The notes beneath the pieces are model-generated. The model ran no database searches. It saw nothing but the letters and a program-made list of their open reading frames with translations, and was not told the origin of the DNA. From Daedaleopsis sinensis (taxonomy: Eukaryota > Basidiomycota > Agaricomycetes > Polyporales > Polyporaceae): a stretch of DNA of 64,000 nt. The stretch lies in assembly GCA_033807695.1 (NCBI GenBank), contig CM066308.1, forward strand, positions 3,720,001 through 3,784,000. Direction: 5' to 3'. A program made the translations under genes and the position numbers. How positions within the stretch are numbered: the first letter of the stretch is position 1; each line of letters starts with the position of its first letter. This document shows, piece after piece, positions 1-11,688 of this stretch.

Positions 1-1734
1 ACTCGTGCGATCTTGGTGGAATTGAGAGCTGATGGTTCGCTCCTTAGCGTGGCGGAGACGTACTCCAGCGTGCGTAAATGGACTTCGAAGGTGGACGTAT
101 TCAAGAAGAAGTACATTATTGTGCCCATCAACGAGAAGTACGGCTCGTCTCACCGTCCTCTTCGTGCCCTTCACTGACGTTCATCTGGCCAAGCTTTCAT
201 TGGTATCTCGCGATCATCGTCAATCCGGAGAACATGCTTTTCCCTTCGCCCCTCGTGCTCTCGGTTCAGAAGCCTCAGACACGGAAACGCAAGCGTGAGG
301 CTGCTGCCGTTGAAGGTGAAGTCACCGCCGCCGAAGAACAAGACTCAGGAGAGACAGAGGACGCAGCCGAGCCATCTAAGCAGCCCTCCGAGCAGCCGCC
401 GGAGGCCGCCCCAGACCCCGTCCCAGACCCCATGGCCGTGGATGCGGGCGAGAGCGAAGGTGAGGGCCAGGAGGTCGACGCGATGCTCTTCAGCCAGTCG
501 TGCAACATCACCGAGCCGTCCGAGCATGACGACGACCATCCCGCTCGCGATCGAACCGAACAAGATAAGGTTGGCGTCGGCTTCGCGATCGAGGAGATGT
601 GCGATGTTGATATTGAGAGCATGGTGTTGCAGTATCCGGACGCGTCGGAGGAGCCGATGGACGTGGACGTGGAAGTAGAGGCCAATGACCCGACCCCTGC
701 GCCTGCGCCTGTGATTACGGTGCCCGACAGTGAACATGAGGAGACACCCGATCGCCCTCATGAAGAGTCGAAGTTGCAGCCTATCACCATCGATGACGAC
801 GTAGACGCGAGTAGCGAGACGCGCCGCCAACCGGTGACCTCGAAGGAAGAGGGCGCAAAGGAGGAGCCGGGCCAATCCGGGCATGCAGGAGGCGACGGAA
901 CTGACGCTGCATCGGCGGAAACTCCGGCGAGCCTGCCAGAGTGAGTCGCGATTGTCACGCTGGATTGGTGTTGAACGAACACTGATTGAGTGGACGCAGG
1001 TGCTTCGTCTACTCCTTCGACTCGCTGGGCTCTCGTCATGCCGCTGTCGGCAAGCATCTCGCGTCCTGGCTGCGCTACGAAGCTGTGGACAAGAAGCACT
1101 ACGAGATGGAGGACACAAAGATGGCTCTGAGCAAGTCTGCGAAGGTCTGTCGCTCGGGTTCTGCCCACCTACGTTGACTAACGCTGCCTGGAATTGGAAC
1201 CCGAACCGGACGCCACAGGCCCCGTTGCAAGACAACTTTTGCGACTGCGGACTGTTCGTCCTCGCCTTCGTCGAGGAGTTCATGCGAGATCCGGTGCGGT
1301 CTACCGAGCTGATCCAGGTGTGTCCTTCCGCCCGCTTTCTTCGTCTGTCGCAGCCCACTCAACGCGCTTGACCTTGCCGCCGCCCGCCTACGCAGGCGGG
1401 CAAGCCTGACTGGTGCTCGAACCTCGGGTCCAATCTCCGGGAGCTGTATAGGACTCGGACGCTCGAGCTGTGCGAAGAGTGGAAGAAAGATCGTGCGGCG
1501 AAGGAAGCCGCCAAGGAGGAGAACGGTGGCAAGGATCAAGGGAAAGGGAAAGAGAAGGAGAAGGAAGGGCAGGAGAAGGAGAAGGAGCAGGAGATTGTGA
1601 AGGGGAAACCCTCGCCCGAGGTCATACCGGACTCGGAGGACGACGACATCGAGATCAGCGACATCCGTCGTCCGACGACCTCGACGCGGGGCGGAAAGAA
1701 GGGCACAGTCGGGAAAGCGAATCGAATACGTTGA
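1..1734 (+). CDS. Ulp2-type SUMO protease (C48 peptidase), 5' end outside window
   Basis: Cysteine protease that removes SUMO from proteins, expected in the nucleus. Proposed exons: 1-137, 194-940, 1000-1144, 1219-1317, 1396-1734 (488 codons visible plus stop). The first splice joins a KKYIIVPINE block to NFHWYLAIIVNPENM, which holds the catalytic His. The third exon gives the catalytic Asp in YSFDSLGSRH. The fourth gives the oxyanion Gln and nucleophile Cys in LQDNFCDCGLF. Between His and Asp lies an acidic, low-complexity insert of roughly 225 residues. Inserts at this place are known in the Ulp2/SENP6-7 branch and not in Ulp1. The tail is Lys/Glu-rich and ends with an acidic-hydrophobic DDIEISDI stretch that could be a SUMO-interacting motif (inference). 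The last acceptor (1395 or slightly later) is the least certain junction. The protein N-terminus and start codon lie before base 1. Confidence 0.9.
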
Positions 1735-2294
1735 CATGCGTGTCCATCGACAAATGCGGGGGTCCAGGTCTGGGTCCGTTTCTCTCTATGTTAGTAGTTT
1801 CGCTTCGTCAGCGTTAGGTTACGGTACCGCCATCTATTTCCTTGTCTCTCGGCATCGTTCCATCTCGCATTGCTGTATTTTTATCAATCCCGTATTACCT
1901 GCTCAACGTTACTAGTCTAGATACATAATGCATTCTGCCTTGGTGTTCTTGCGTGTCTGGAAAGCCCACCACTCGTAGAGTGGATTGTATATCATCAGCA
2001 TCGATCGGTACATCTGCCATCACATAACCATAGTCCAAATGGAGGACAGGACAAGTCAAACAGGTGTTCGGGGTGGGTTGGGGCGTTGGCGGTGGACCAT
2101 ACATAGATACCACAAGTATGTGAGTGGGGATAGAGGAGCAGCGTGTGAGTAGTATATAGATATAGCACAGTGTCACGTAGAATGAGTAGGGGTATTATTA
2201 CTAGTTATATAAGGAGTAGGGGGATATGGTGATGATGCATTAGGTTGACTCTAGCGGATTGATTGCGAGTTGCTGAACGATATAGATCCGGTTT
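1735..2294. other. Intergenic, between two convergent genes
   Basis: This 560-base stretch separates the 3' ends of the SUMO protease and AAA ATPase copy 1. I see no coding continuity, repeat or RNA gene. It probably holds the two facing 3' UTRs. Confidence 0.5.
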
Positions 2295-4750
2295 TCATTC
2301 CTTGAATCCAAAGCCCGGGATAGACCGTCCCCGCTGTATCGTGGCGAACTCGTCAAGGAACACCTCCATCGCGTTCAACGCCTCTTGGAGGTGCGAGAGG
2401 CCCAGCTTCTCGCCCCGGCTCAGCGCCAGCGCAGTCGCCGTCTTGCACGCGTTCTTGATCTGCCGGCCATTCATCTCGCGCCGCGCGAGCATCTCGACCG
2501 TCGCGTCCGACGCCTCGATTCCGGCCTTACGCAGGAACGCGCGCCAGATCTGCGCCTTCGTCGGCGCGCTCAACTCCCCGAAGTGCAGCGCGACGTGGAT
2601 GCGTGAGAGGAAGGCATCGTCGAAGGCCTTGATGCGGTTGGTCGTGAGGAAGAGGATGCCGCGGTAGTACTCGATGTGTCGCAGGAAGACGGCGACCATC
2701 GCGTTCCGCAGCATGTCGTGCAACGAACGCTCCTCGAGGAACACGTCCGCCTCATCGATCAGGAGCACCGCGTTCCAGCTCGCCGCAAGCTCGAACGCGT
2801 CTTCGAGCGCCTGGTCGAGACTGGACGCGTTGGTGCCGAGGTCGCCGCTCCCGACAACATAGAGCGGACGGCGGAGATGCTCGCTCGTCGCTTCCGCGGA
2901 GAGCGTTTTGCCGACACCAGGAGGCCCGAAGAGATTGATTACTAGACCTTGGCCTTTGCCGGGAATGAAGTCGTCGAAGACACCCTTTTCTGCGTCTGAT
3001 CGGCCATGCGCTTCGATGAGAGAGCGCAGCAACTCCTTCCGCTCGCGAGGGAGGACAAGAGAAGAGAATGCTTCGTCGTTCCATTGTATGGGCATTACGT
3101 GATTGACATTGAACTCCACTGCTCGAAGTTCAGCGATATTGTCAGTTGGGAGTGGGAGGGGAGGTACTGACGCCATCGTTTTTCGTTCAGACTGAACCCA
3201 TACACCGAAGCAGAAGATAGAAGGAGTTCGTCTTTGGTCAAAGATTCGGCCCGATTGGGGCTCATTCGCATGTCCCCGCACCAGGGAAACTCGTAATCTG
3301 GCTCGACTCGATTGAAGCCCGCTTTGTCAACCATGATGCGCGAGTTGACCTATACGTTCGGCATTAGATTAGTGAAGAACAAGGACACACGAAGAAAAGC
3401 AATCGCCCACCTGAACCCGACGGAAGACATCGTCGCCATTAACCCAGTCATATCGTCCCGCAGTATCATGATATTGCATATGGTGCATACCAGAGAGGGA
3501 AGCCCACCTCCGACCACGCTCAATCAAGCTCGCCTTGAACGCCTCCGGATCGTTGTGAAACTCTACAGGATACGTGCTGAGCTTGTTCACCATTTCAACG
3601 CCGCTGAACTCGGCAATGGTCGTGCGGCTGGTGATCCAGCCGAAACGTGCACCTTGCGCGCGCGGTTGAGCAACTGCGTCATGGACGTTACGTTTCGCTT
3701 CATCCTCAGGTATGTCTTTCTCGATGATCTCCTCTAGGCCCTCCAATGTGAGGGAGTAGTACCACAGCTTGGTCTTGTCAGAGACGAGTTTTTCTACGTC
3801 GCGGAGGCGGAAGGCGCGTTTCTCTCCCGTGCGCGGGCAGCGCTTGATCATTGTCGTTCCGGGGACGAGAATCGCGTAGAGGAGATCGAACGTGATCTCC
3901 CCGTTCGAGACCAAACTCGAAATGCGCGCGAGGGTTTGGCGATAATTCGTCCGCATGTAGTCGAGCAACACCCGAAGTGACGCCAGACGCCGTTCCTCCT
4001 CCTCTGTCCGTGCGCGCGAGACGAGTTTCCGCTCGTACGCCTCAAGCTTCGGGAAGTATGCGATGAGGACCTTGGTGTCGATCTATTCAGGAAAAATGGA
4101 TCGGCATCAAATGTAGATCTCTCGAACGCCGTCGCGAAGAAACGCACCTCGAGCGGCTCCGATACCCATGAGATTCCATGGACTCCAGCCATAGCTTCCT
4201 GGCACAAGTCGCGAAGGTAGGGACTCTTCACGACGATGTCATAGGAGATGGCGTCTTTCTTCTTCTTGTTGCCATCGTCCGTTTTCCCCTTGCTCTCGGC
4301 CTCTTCGTGCTTGCGCACGACGACAAAACAGTACTTGTTCCAAGAGTCGTCGTGGGCCGTGTTTGTGCCAACCGGCTGTACGCGTTCTGCCGGTATCGAG
4401 GTGTCCGTGATGTCGTTGTAATCCCAGGCGTTTTTGCTATTGTTGTAGCGTGATTCCACCTGTTTCACATCGAGCGTGAGCGGCGCAGGTGTGTCCTTCG
4501 GTGCAGCTTCCGCTTCATGCGGGCGAGCAGACGGATTAGCCTCTGTGGTATATGAAGGGCTCTTGGGGACAGTCTCTTTGAGCCGAGGTATGACAGTGGA
4601 AAACCGTGTTAGGAGCTTGGTTCGATAGGGAGTTGTGCATCTACGATCCGGATCAGTACCAAGTTCACGGCTGAATTGACGCTTCTGCACCGAGAATTAC
4701 TGACCTCGTAGTAAGGCCAGATATGACGCTGCCGGGTTTGAAGTTACCAT
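2295..4750 (-). CDS. AAA family ATPase, copy 1 (fungal N-domain plus AAA core)
   Basis: Predicted P-loop ATPase of about 704 residues. Exons, reading leftward: 4750-4705 (uncertain), 4542-4148, 4082-3411, 3349-3172, 3118-2295. The N-terminal half is a conserved fungal domain (SWVSEPLE, YFPKLEAYE, GEITFDLLYAILVPGT) of the type labelled DUF7025 in similar proteins, from memory. The C-terminal half has Walker A GPPGVGKT, Walker B LLIDEADVF, sensor-1-like FLTTNR, a Ser-Arg in AFLSRIHVALHF that could be an arginine finger, and a lid region with NGRQIKNACKTA. The 5' end is the weak point: the long open frame has no ATG before residue 100 or so. I propose a short first exon with ATG at 4750 joined in phase to the exon starting at 4542. 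Copy 2 at 31632-33825 has the same exon layout. Substrate and cellular role are unknown for this family. Confidence 0.85.
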
Positions 4751-5161
4751 ACGTGTGACGGTGCCCATGTCTCACCAACTGTTGGTACAAGATGGAATGT
4801 GCAGTTCTAGCGCACCAACCCATCGTGGCCATGCCTCGCATTGACAGAAGGTACTGCTTCCCATACATGGCGATCGTCTACCAGATATGTGTTTGGTAGT
4901 CCGACTCGGAGACGAGTCCGTGACAGGTTGGCACGGCTCCTGTGGGTTAAGACAAGTTCGAAGAGAGCAATAAAAGGAACAGCAGCTATTAGTTCATGGG
5001 GAGGTATCAGGAGTAACTTGTAGGAGCATGAATGGGTGGTGGAAGTGAACGACAATATTCCGGTCAACGTGGCATTGGCAATGGCATTGGTGGCAGGTTG
5101 AAACCCTCGGAGTCGGAGTCCTCGGAGTCACTCAATTGCGTTATGAGGTCAGGTGATTTGA

Positions 5162-5177
5162 CGCGTGACGTCACGCG
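5162..5177. promoter_or_regulatory. 16-base perfect palindrome with CRE/ATF core
   Basis: CGCGTGACGTCACGCG, containing the bZIP (ATF/CREB) consensus TGACGTCA at 5166-5173. It lies about 410 bases upstream of the proposed start of AAA ATPase copy 1. The identical 16-mer recurs at 35210-35225 upstream of copy 2. Confidence 0.55.
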
Positions 5178-6655
5178 ACTGCGCGTCACCTCCGCATGTT
5201 TCGTTGCAGGGCGCTTCACTTCATCTCTTGCGACGTTCGTCGTGCATCTGCATGCTACATCTCCGAAACCGACTTACACCAGCTTACACCTAGTCATCTA
5301 CTCTAGCTCAGTACATATAATTCTTATGTGCAATTTCAGCAACTTGGCTGGCTGGGCCCACGTACCTACTATGGAATCGAAAGCTTGAGGTGTTGGCAGC
5401 TAAAGGTGAGTTGCCTCCAACAGTAGTGATCGGCTCTAATTGATTGGCTACTATCACCGCAGAATACTACATACCCGGGAGTATCTCAGGTACGTTCAGG
5501 CTTGAGCTTGAGCCTGAGGCTAGGCACTAAGTTAGATATCCCTTGTCTAGCGCCAGTGCATCACTGACGCACGGTTTTGCACAAACGAAATATTGTATAC
5601 AGCAAGCGCAAGCGCAGGCTCAGCGCTCAGCGCTCAGCCCCCGCAGCAGACTCGCCGGGCTACTGTCTATGCGAGGACGACAGAGACGCGAAGATGCCCT
5701 TCACACGACGCAAGATCGGTGACCTCCCTAGCAGAGGGTCCTGGCTGGCGTATCGCATGACTTCTCGCCACTGTAACTTGGCACATCTACACTTCAAGCC
5801 CGCCGACGCGGATACAGAGCGGCGAAGATTGTTGAAGCTGCACCGATGCAGGGAACTATTTCGTAAGTGCAGCGGCGACGCCTGAGGCCTGACAGCTCAT
5901 GATGTCACTGACTCCAACTCCGCTAGGAGTGCTGGAAAGAGCCTGAGAGGTCACGAAGAAGCTAGTTGGTACCATATGACGGTCACCGTATAGCTTCACA
6001 ACATTCCCTATGTCGTTTTAATCGCAAAACCGAGAACACCCCGAGCCGGACCATGACTCTCCGAGCATAGCCTAGGTTTATTTCGTTTGTCATTAAGCGT
6101 CGGAACGGAGCGTCGCATCTAGTGAGTCCTGCTCAGCCTTATCGGGCGTCGGCTCTTCCGGACTGCACCCATTGCCAAGCGGGCGTCTGTTTAGAGGAGA
6201 GCCCTAACCCTATGTGCATCGAGATTGGTATGTTTTGTCCAGACGTAGCGGAGGAAGCGGCACATAGGAAGCAGGCGGGACCCACGTCGGACGGATCGGA
6301 AGGATCGATGCGCCCTGCTGGGCAGGCGAGCGGCACGGCGGGGAGGTCGGGGGCCAGGTGAGCAGAGGAGTCCTGATCTGGGTCTGTTCGCAGACTGTGC
6401 GTTCCCACTCACCGCTTCTCCATTCTACGGTTCCTGTGCCGGACGCCTGTCTCGCCGACCTCTCGCGCTGCTTTGTCTCCGGCTGGAACTCGTCTACAAT
6501 AGGCCCGCTCCTTTTTCTCCATTTCGCGCAAGCCCTCGAGACCGGCTATTCCCAGCCACTGGCACACCATCGTCACACTGCCTCGGGTACCCGTCTTCGT
6601 ACGCCTCTTATTGCCTGTACAGGTCGCGTTCGTCTCCCCGGGCCTCTGCGCGCGC

Positions 6656-6668
6656 ACATAAATACATA
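6656..6668 (+). promoter_or_regulatory. TATA-like element of the F-box gene
   Basis: An A/T-rich ACATAAATACATA stretch about 65-75 bases before the ATG at 6733, in otherwise GC-rich DNA. Position is right for a fungal TATA box; evidence is positional only. Confidence 0.35.
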
Positions 6669-6732
6669 ATGCACTTTCCCGCCCCCGCGCGGCGCGTCCT
6701 TCCCCCCTGTCCATCCTGCAAACCGAGGGAGC

Positions 6733-8417
6733 ATGCCCTTCTCCTTCAAACGCGCCCGCCAGCAGGAACCCGCGGCCTTCCCTCGATCAATACTCGATGC
6801 CGTCAAGTCCTTCTACGCCGTTGAGTGAGTATTGCACTTTCTTAGTACCGCTGATCGCGCCATTGACCCTCGTTTCGGCATTCATAGGAGAAGGGAACCG
6901 CAATTAAGTCAGTCTCCCTTCCTCCGCGCATTCATCGTTTCTCTTCTGACCGTACCTCTTGCGCAGAGCCACCAAAGCCCGATCGCAAGACATCCACACA
7001 TGCGCGCGCGCCCCATGGCTCATATTCAGCGGCGCGTCAGCCGATACGTCGCCCACATCGTATCACACAACTCCCTAATGAGGTCCTCGCGCACATCTTC
7101 GTCCTAGGTTCGGAGGAAGACGTCATGTTCCCTGTTACCGTCTCCCACGTTTGCAGAGCCTGGAGATATATCGCTCTTCATACCCCGAGGCTCTGGCGGC
7201 GCATTAACCTAGACGGGAACCTTGCCATGTGGAGCCCTCGGATACGTCGCGCGAAGGCGTGTACACTCGACGTCCAGCTCTGTCCGCGCAGCTCGATGTC
7301 TCACCTCGCGTACTACAACCACGTTCAGCTTTGCATGCACCTGGTCACCCCGCAAGTTCACCGATGGCGGTCATTGGAGATTCGCTTCACAGCCTACGCT
7401 CCTTTTCTGTGGAACGCAGCACTGTCCGCATGCTGTGGACACTCCCCCTCAATCGAAGCACTCGCGCTGCGCGAGCTTACGCTAGTCTACCCCGAGAATG
7501 ACGACACCAAGGAGTTTGCTCTGTTCAACGGCTTCGCGCCTCGACTGCGCCGTGCGACGTTGCAAGGGATCCGCTTAGCTTGGCTGCCCCCTCTCTTCCA
7601 GAACCTCACATATCTGGACTACACCCACCATGGGTTCACGCGCGGCGCCCAAGCGGCCTCCGAAGTGCTCTATATGCTTCAGGTCTCCGCAGCGCTGGAG
7701 GAACTCCGGCTCGCGTTCCCCTGGAAGGGCGACGCGGCGTCCCGCTACGCGCTCTCCGCGTCCTTCTCCCGCGCCGTGCATCTCCCGCGCCTGCGCAAGC
7801 TCGCACTCTACATCGACGGGCCAGACGTACCCCCCGCGCTCACATACACGCTCCCGCACCTCTCGCTGCCCGTGCTCCGCTCGCTGTACCTGATGGCGCC
7901 GCATGCGCCGCGGCACATGTCCACCACGGACGCGTTCCCCGGCCTGCGCACGCTGCTCAAGAGCTTCCCGCGGCTGCCCGCGCTGAGCCACGTGCACGTC
8001 TCGTACGCGTGGCTCGACGAGCGGTTCGTCGCCGCGCTGCTCGCGATGCTGCCCCACCCCGGCACGCCGCATCTGACGCTCACGCTGGAGGGCCCGCAGG
8101 CGTCGCATTCGTTCCTCTGCAGCGCGCTGCGCCATGTCGGCCGGCGGCTGCGCGCGCTCGCGCTCGTCCGCTGCGACAAGCTCGCGGCCGAGGCCGTGCT
8201 CGACGTGCTCAATAGGCTCAGCGGGGTGTATCTGCAGAGCATTTCTGGGGCGGTTGCCGGCGTCCCGGCGCTGTTCATCCGCGACTGCAAGGAGCTCGAC
8301 TGGCGCTCGCTGCAGTGGCTCGCCGCCGTGGGCGTAGCGCTACGGGTATGGGAGGGCGGGCGTGAGGTTGATATGAGGTACGCCCGGGCGAGGAAGAGGG
8401 CGCGCTTCGTTCGCTGA
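6733..8417 (+). CDS. F-box domain protein
   Basis: Putative substrate-recruiting subunit of an SCF ubiquitin ligase, 520 residues. Exons: 6733-6824, 6888-6907 (a 20-base microexon), 6967-8417. The F-box begins at ITQLPNEVLAHIFVLG and continues into VSHVCRAWRYIALHTPRLWRR, the classic end of basidiomycete F-box motifs. The remainder has leucine-rich stretches without a sharp repeat, as usual for these proteins. ATG 6733 is chosen because both splice junctions then keep frame into the F-box. The reading frame used here becomes very GC-rich after about 7700, so long shadow frames occur on both strands. Substrate unknown. Confidence 0.85.
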
Positions 8418-8929
8418 CCTGACCAGTGCCCGAGGTTCCGTCCGTTCTGTTCTCTGGACTGTGTTTGCTGACGTCCCTTCTCTCTTCCCGGATCCACGCG
8501 TACGCTGCGATGTGTGATGACCGTACCAGGCCCGCAATCGTTCCCCATTACGACTATATCATGACCACGACGTGACACGACACCGGACTGCACTCGTTTG
8601 CTCTTCCTGTTAAGGATGCGGTTACGAGTTCTTCCACAGCCTATCTTACTATTTACCTCTGCTGAAGTTGTTGTTGTATGATCGAGGTTAGTACATTGTA
8701 CAGAGACCTGTACAGTACATTGTATCCGTACACCCCCACCGCTCTGCGACTTCTGACCCATAGACAGTGGAAACCCTACTATCCCACAGCTCCTACAGCT
8801 AGCGTAATTTATCGTATGCCTATCCCCCTATACTAGTCTCAGCGAACAAGCCGCACATCCTGTATTTATACGACCTGTGTAGCACTTACTGGTTTCCCAT
8901 CTCGAATGTCCGGAGTTGTCCTTGGTTTC
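8418..8929. other. Intergenic between convergent F-box and SDR genes
   Basis: About 510 bases holding two 3' ends. It contains an inverted repeat TGTACAG-AGAC-CTGTACA at 8697-8714, flanked by a duplicated GTACATTGTA. No gene seen. Confidence 0.5.
8697..8714. repeat. Short inverted repeat between convergent 3' ends
   Basis: Seven-base arms TGTACAG and CTGTACA with a four-base loop, embedded in a direct repeat of GTACATTGTA. It could be a hairpin in either 3' UTR. Function is not shown. Confidence 0.35.
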
Positions 8930-10154
8930 CTACGCGGTCGACGGATTGACCATCAGGTATCCGCCATCGACGGCGATCTCCTGGCCGTTCGTGTAACATC
9001 CGGCTGGCGACGCAAGGTAGATGACCGTGCCGGATATCTCGCCCGCACTATGGCCGACGGAGGGCTCGATAAGCCACAAAGAGCGGTGTAACGATGGATA
9101 TCCAGGGACCACTCACGCTCCAGGCCGTTTCGCAGGAACAGGAACGAGTCCTTTGCCGACTTTGTCGACCATGTCGGGCGTGATCTCGGCATGGGTCATC
9201 TCAGACTCCCAGACTCCGGGTGCGATTGCGCAGACGCGGACGGGCACGTTCTTGAGCGCGAACTCGGTCGCGAGGAGTTTCGTGAGGTGTGACGCGGCAG
9301 CCTTCGCGCTGTTGTACGCGAACTGTGTGTGCAATTCAGTCAGCGATCGGCGTCGGCGCCCCGGAACCACACTGACGGATGAACGGAAGGATGAAGGACA
9401 TGAAGTCGTTTGGAGAGCGGTAACGTACGTGGTTCTGCGCGAGCTTCACGATGCCGCTGACGCTCGTGATGTTGATGACGGAGGACGTATAGCCAGGAAC
9501 GTCCTCGCTGCCCTTCGCGAGTAGACCGAGGAAGGCGGTCGTGACGAAGAATATCGAGAATGTGTTGACACTGTAGAGCTCGCCCCAGCTCTCGAAAGAC
9601 TCGCCTTCAAACAGACTGCGACCGATCGATTCCGGAGACACACGCTCAGGGGCATCGGGGTTTTCGAACCACCTAGAGACGGGTCCGGTCTGACCAGCAC
9701 TGCAGATCCGAGTGGCGAGCGAGGTTAATAAACAAGAGAGAGGCGAGTGGTTTGTGCGAAGCGTACTTGTTCACCAGGATGTGGAGCTTGCCTTCCTTCT
9801 CAGCGATTTCGTCGCGTGCTGCGGTGATGCTCGTACGATCAGTGACGTCCATGGTTAGTCTGCAGCATGTCGGTACCGCCGGATCAATCGTCCACGTTTT
9901 CAATCTATGAAGAGTGCGACAGACTGGCAATTAATAACTTACGGGACGATGGACCCGTTTCCCTTATGCTGCGATGCAAACGTGGTCGCAGACTTCTCAA
10001 GAGTCTCCTTCCTCCGCCCAGTGATGTAAACCTTCGCGCCGTTCTCCGCGAGACCTTGCGCGATTTGCCATCCGATCCCGGTACCGCCCCCTGTGACAAG
10101 AGCGACTCGCCCCTGTAGGTTGAAGATCTTGTCAAGACGCAAAGAGTCGGTCAT
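8930..10154 (-). CDS. Short-chain dehydrogenase/reductase (classical SDR)
   Basis: NAD(P)-dependent oxidoreductase of 299 residues, probably soluble. Exons, reading leftward: 10154-9943, 9859-9767, 9699-9429, 9322-9117, 9047-8930; total 900 bases. The cofactor motif TGGGTGIG is near residue 20, the NNAG motif is created across the second intron, the catalytic Ser sits in NITSVSG, and Tyr-Lys in YNSAKAA is completed across the third intron. The C-terminus YTNGQEIAVDGGY is typical of classical SDRs. The substrate cannot be told. It is the first of three successive redox-enzyme genes and points away from the F-box gene. Confidence 0.92.
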
Positions 10155-10807
10155 AGTCGCGGATCAAGTCGTGGTAACGCACAGAGAGTGATAGAATAAG
10201 GGTGTGCCGGCGATAGGAAGGTCCAAGTGGTTGTGTGCCAGGCACGGAGGTCCGGACCGTGGTCACTGGCCACGCCGAGGCAGAGGCGCATGGTTACTAC
10301 TAGCAGACCTCTTGGACTTGTCTTTCTGAACCTTGAGTATTTGAGTAGCCGTGAATACAGCGACTTCAAGCCACTCAGCATAGTTAAGAGCCTTAGAGCA
10401 GCAGACAGAGGGATAGTTGGACAAAACAAATGGCTTTAGAGCGCCTAAGTGTCGTTACAGAAATTTACTACTCGTGATCCCGTGACCGTCTCTGTAACGC
10501 GTGACTTGACTCGATCTGCCGACGGTCGTTGGATGCACCACTGCCAGCACCACTGCCAGCACCATGCACAGGACATGACACGACTACATATACCTCTATT
10601 TCTTAACCTGCCAAGAGCTTGACTCTAGCTGCTCCGGTGTCTATAGCGACTCGGGGGTTTCTGATCGATCTCAAAGACGGTCGGTATCCTCGACAAGAGA
10701 CATCATAGTGACATACGGTATGTTGGGAAGTTACTACAAAACCGTTTTTAAGTACTGTACACTGATCAACTTCACAGTGAGCTGAGTTAAAACTGTGCCA
10801 GCGGGCA
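10155..10807. other. Intergenic, upstream of the SDR gene
   Basis: About 650 bases between the SDR start and the end of the NmrA-like gene. No coding or RNA signal recognised. Confidence 0.5.
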
Positions 10808-11688
10808 TTAGTCCGCCAGCTTGTAAATCCGCTCTGCGTCCTCGCCTTCGAACGTGTTGATCCCCTCTTGCACAACTCTCTCCACCGCTGCCTGGATTTC
10901 CTCTTCACCGTCGAGCACATCCAGCCAGCCGCCCCTGTACCCGCTCTCCAACAACGCTACCGCCGTCTTTGCAACCGCCTCCCTGCTAGCCTTTCCATCA
11001 CTCTTCGAAGGCTTTCCCAACTCGACACCTCCCGCCGGCTCCGCCGTCAACCATCCCGGACGCAAGGTGATGGCCCTGAAGCCTTCGCCACGCTTGTGAG
11101 CGAGGGCGGCAAAATATTCGTCCGCCGCGATCTTCGCCTCGGCGTAATGCAGCAAGATCTCGGTGTTGAGCTTGATTGCGTACGCCCAGTCCGCGTCGCT
11201 CCACCAGCTGGGCTTGTTGCGCCGGGATGAGTTGTACGAAATAAGGAGGAAGGCGGTCACGGTAGGCGTATGCACGGCCGCAGCGATGAAGTGCTTTGCG
11301 GCGTCCCGGTCGACGGCGAAGTGGCGGCTGCCGTCAGATCCGCCGTTCTGCCCGGCACCTGATAGGAGAGCACGGTGGTTAACGTCGGCCGTCCGACACT
11401 CTTGCAGGATGTCGATGCAGAGTCGAGCTCACCGGCGCTGAAAATCACCCAGGTCGGCTTGACTGCGTCGACGACGCTGCGCGCGTCCTGCTCACTCTTG
11501 ATATCTTCTAAGCTATGAACGAGGACATGGAGCTTGCCCGGCTTGCCCTCGCCCAGCTTGGTGATGGTGGCTGCCTGCGCTTGGTCGCGAATGACCGATG
11601 TGACCGTATAGGCATGGGCAAGCAGGATTGGGGTTATGAGCTGTGCGATCTTGCCATGGCCGCCAAGGAGAAGGACGTGTTGCGACAT
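10808..11688 (-). CDS. NAD(P)-binding protein, NmrA/atypical SDR type
   Basis: Rossmann-fold protein of 268 residues. Exons: 11688-11433 and 11358-10808. The ATG at 11688 precedes a nucleotide-binding strand-turn VLLLGGHGKIAQLI, a variant of GxxGxxG near residues 5-15. The intron runs from 11432 to 11359 and joins FSAG to AGQNGGSDGSRHF in phase. The middle holds FLLISYNSSRR and a YAEAK segment in the position of the SDR Tyr-x-x-x-Lys, followed by LRPGWLTAEPAGG, a common motif in atypical SDRs after the active site. Function could be an epimerase/reductase or a redox sensor. Same strand as the SDR to its left. Confidence 0.88.

Larger units (their letters stand above)
4751..6732. other. Long intergenic region upstream of AAA ATPase copy 1
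   Basis: Nearly 2 kb without a convincing gene. It contains the palindrome at 5162-5177 and short direct repeats (a GGCATTGGCAATGGCATTGG run near 5070). The open frame near 5577-5885 has no supporting family and no good start. Promoters for the leftward ATPase and the rightward F-box gene are expected here. Confidence 0.5.

Noticed and set aside
345..1358. Long open frame on the minus strand opposite the SUMO protease
   Set aside because: It is a shadow of the GC-rich protease exon, with no domain, and lies in conflict with a strongly supported gene.
5577..5885. 102-codon frame rich in Arg/Lys
   Set aside because: No ATG start, no family resemblance, and isolated in an intergenic region.
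7575..8215. Long frames on both strands over the F-box gene
   Set aside because: Arg/Ala-rich translations typical of shadow frames in high-GC third-position coding sequence.
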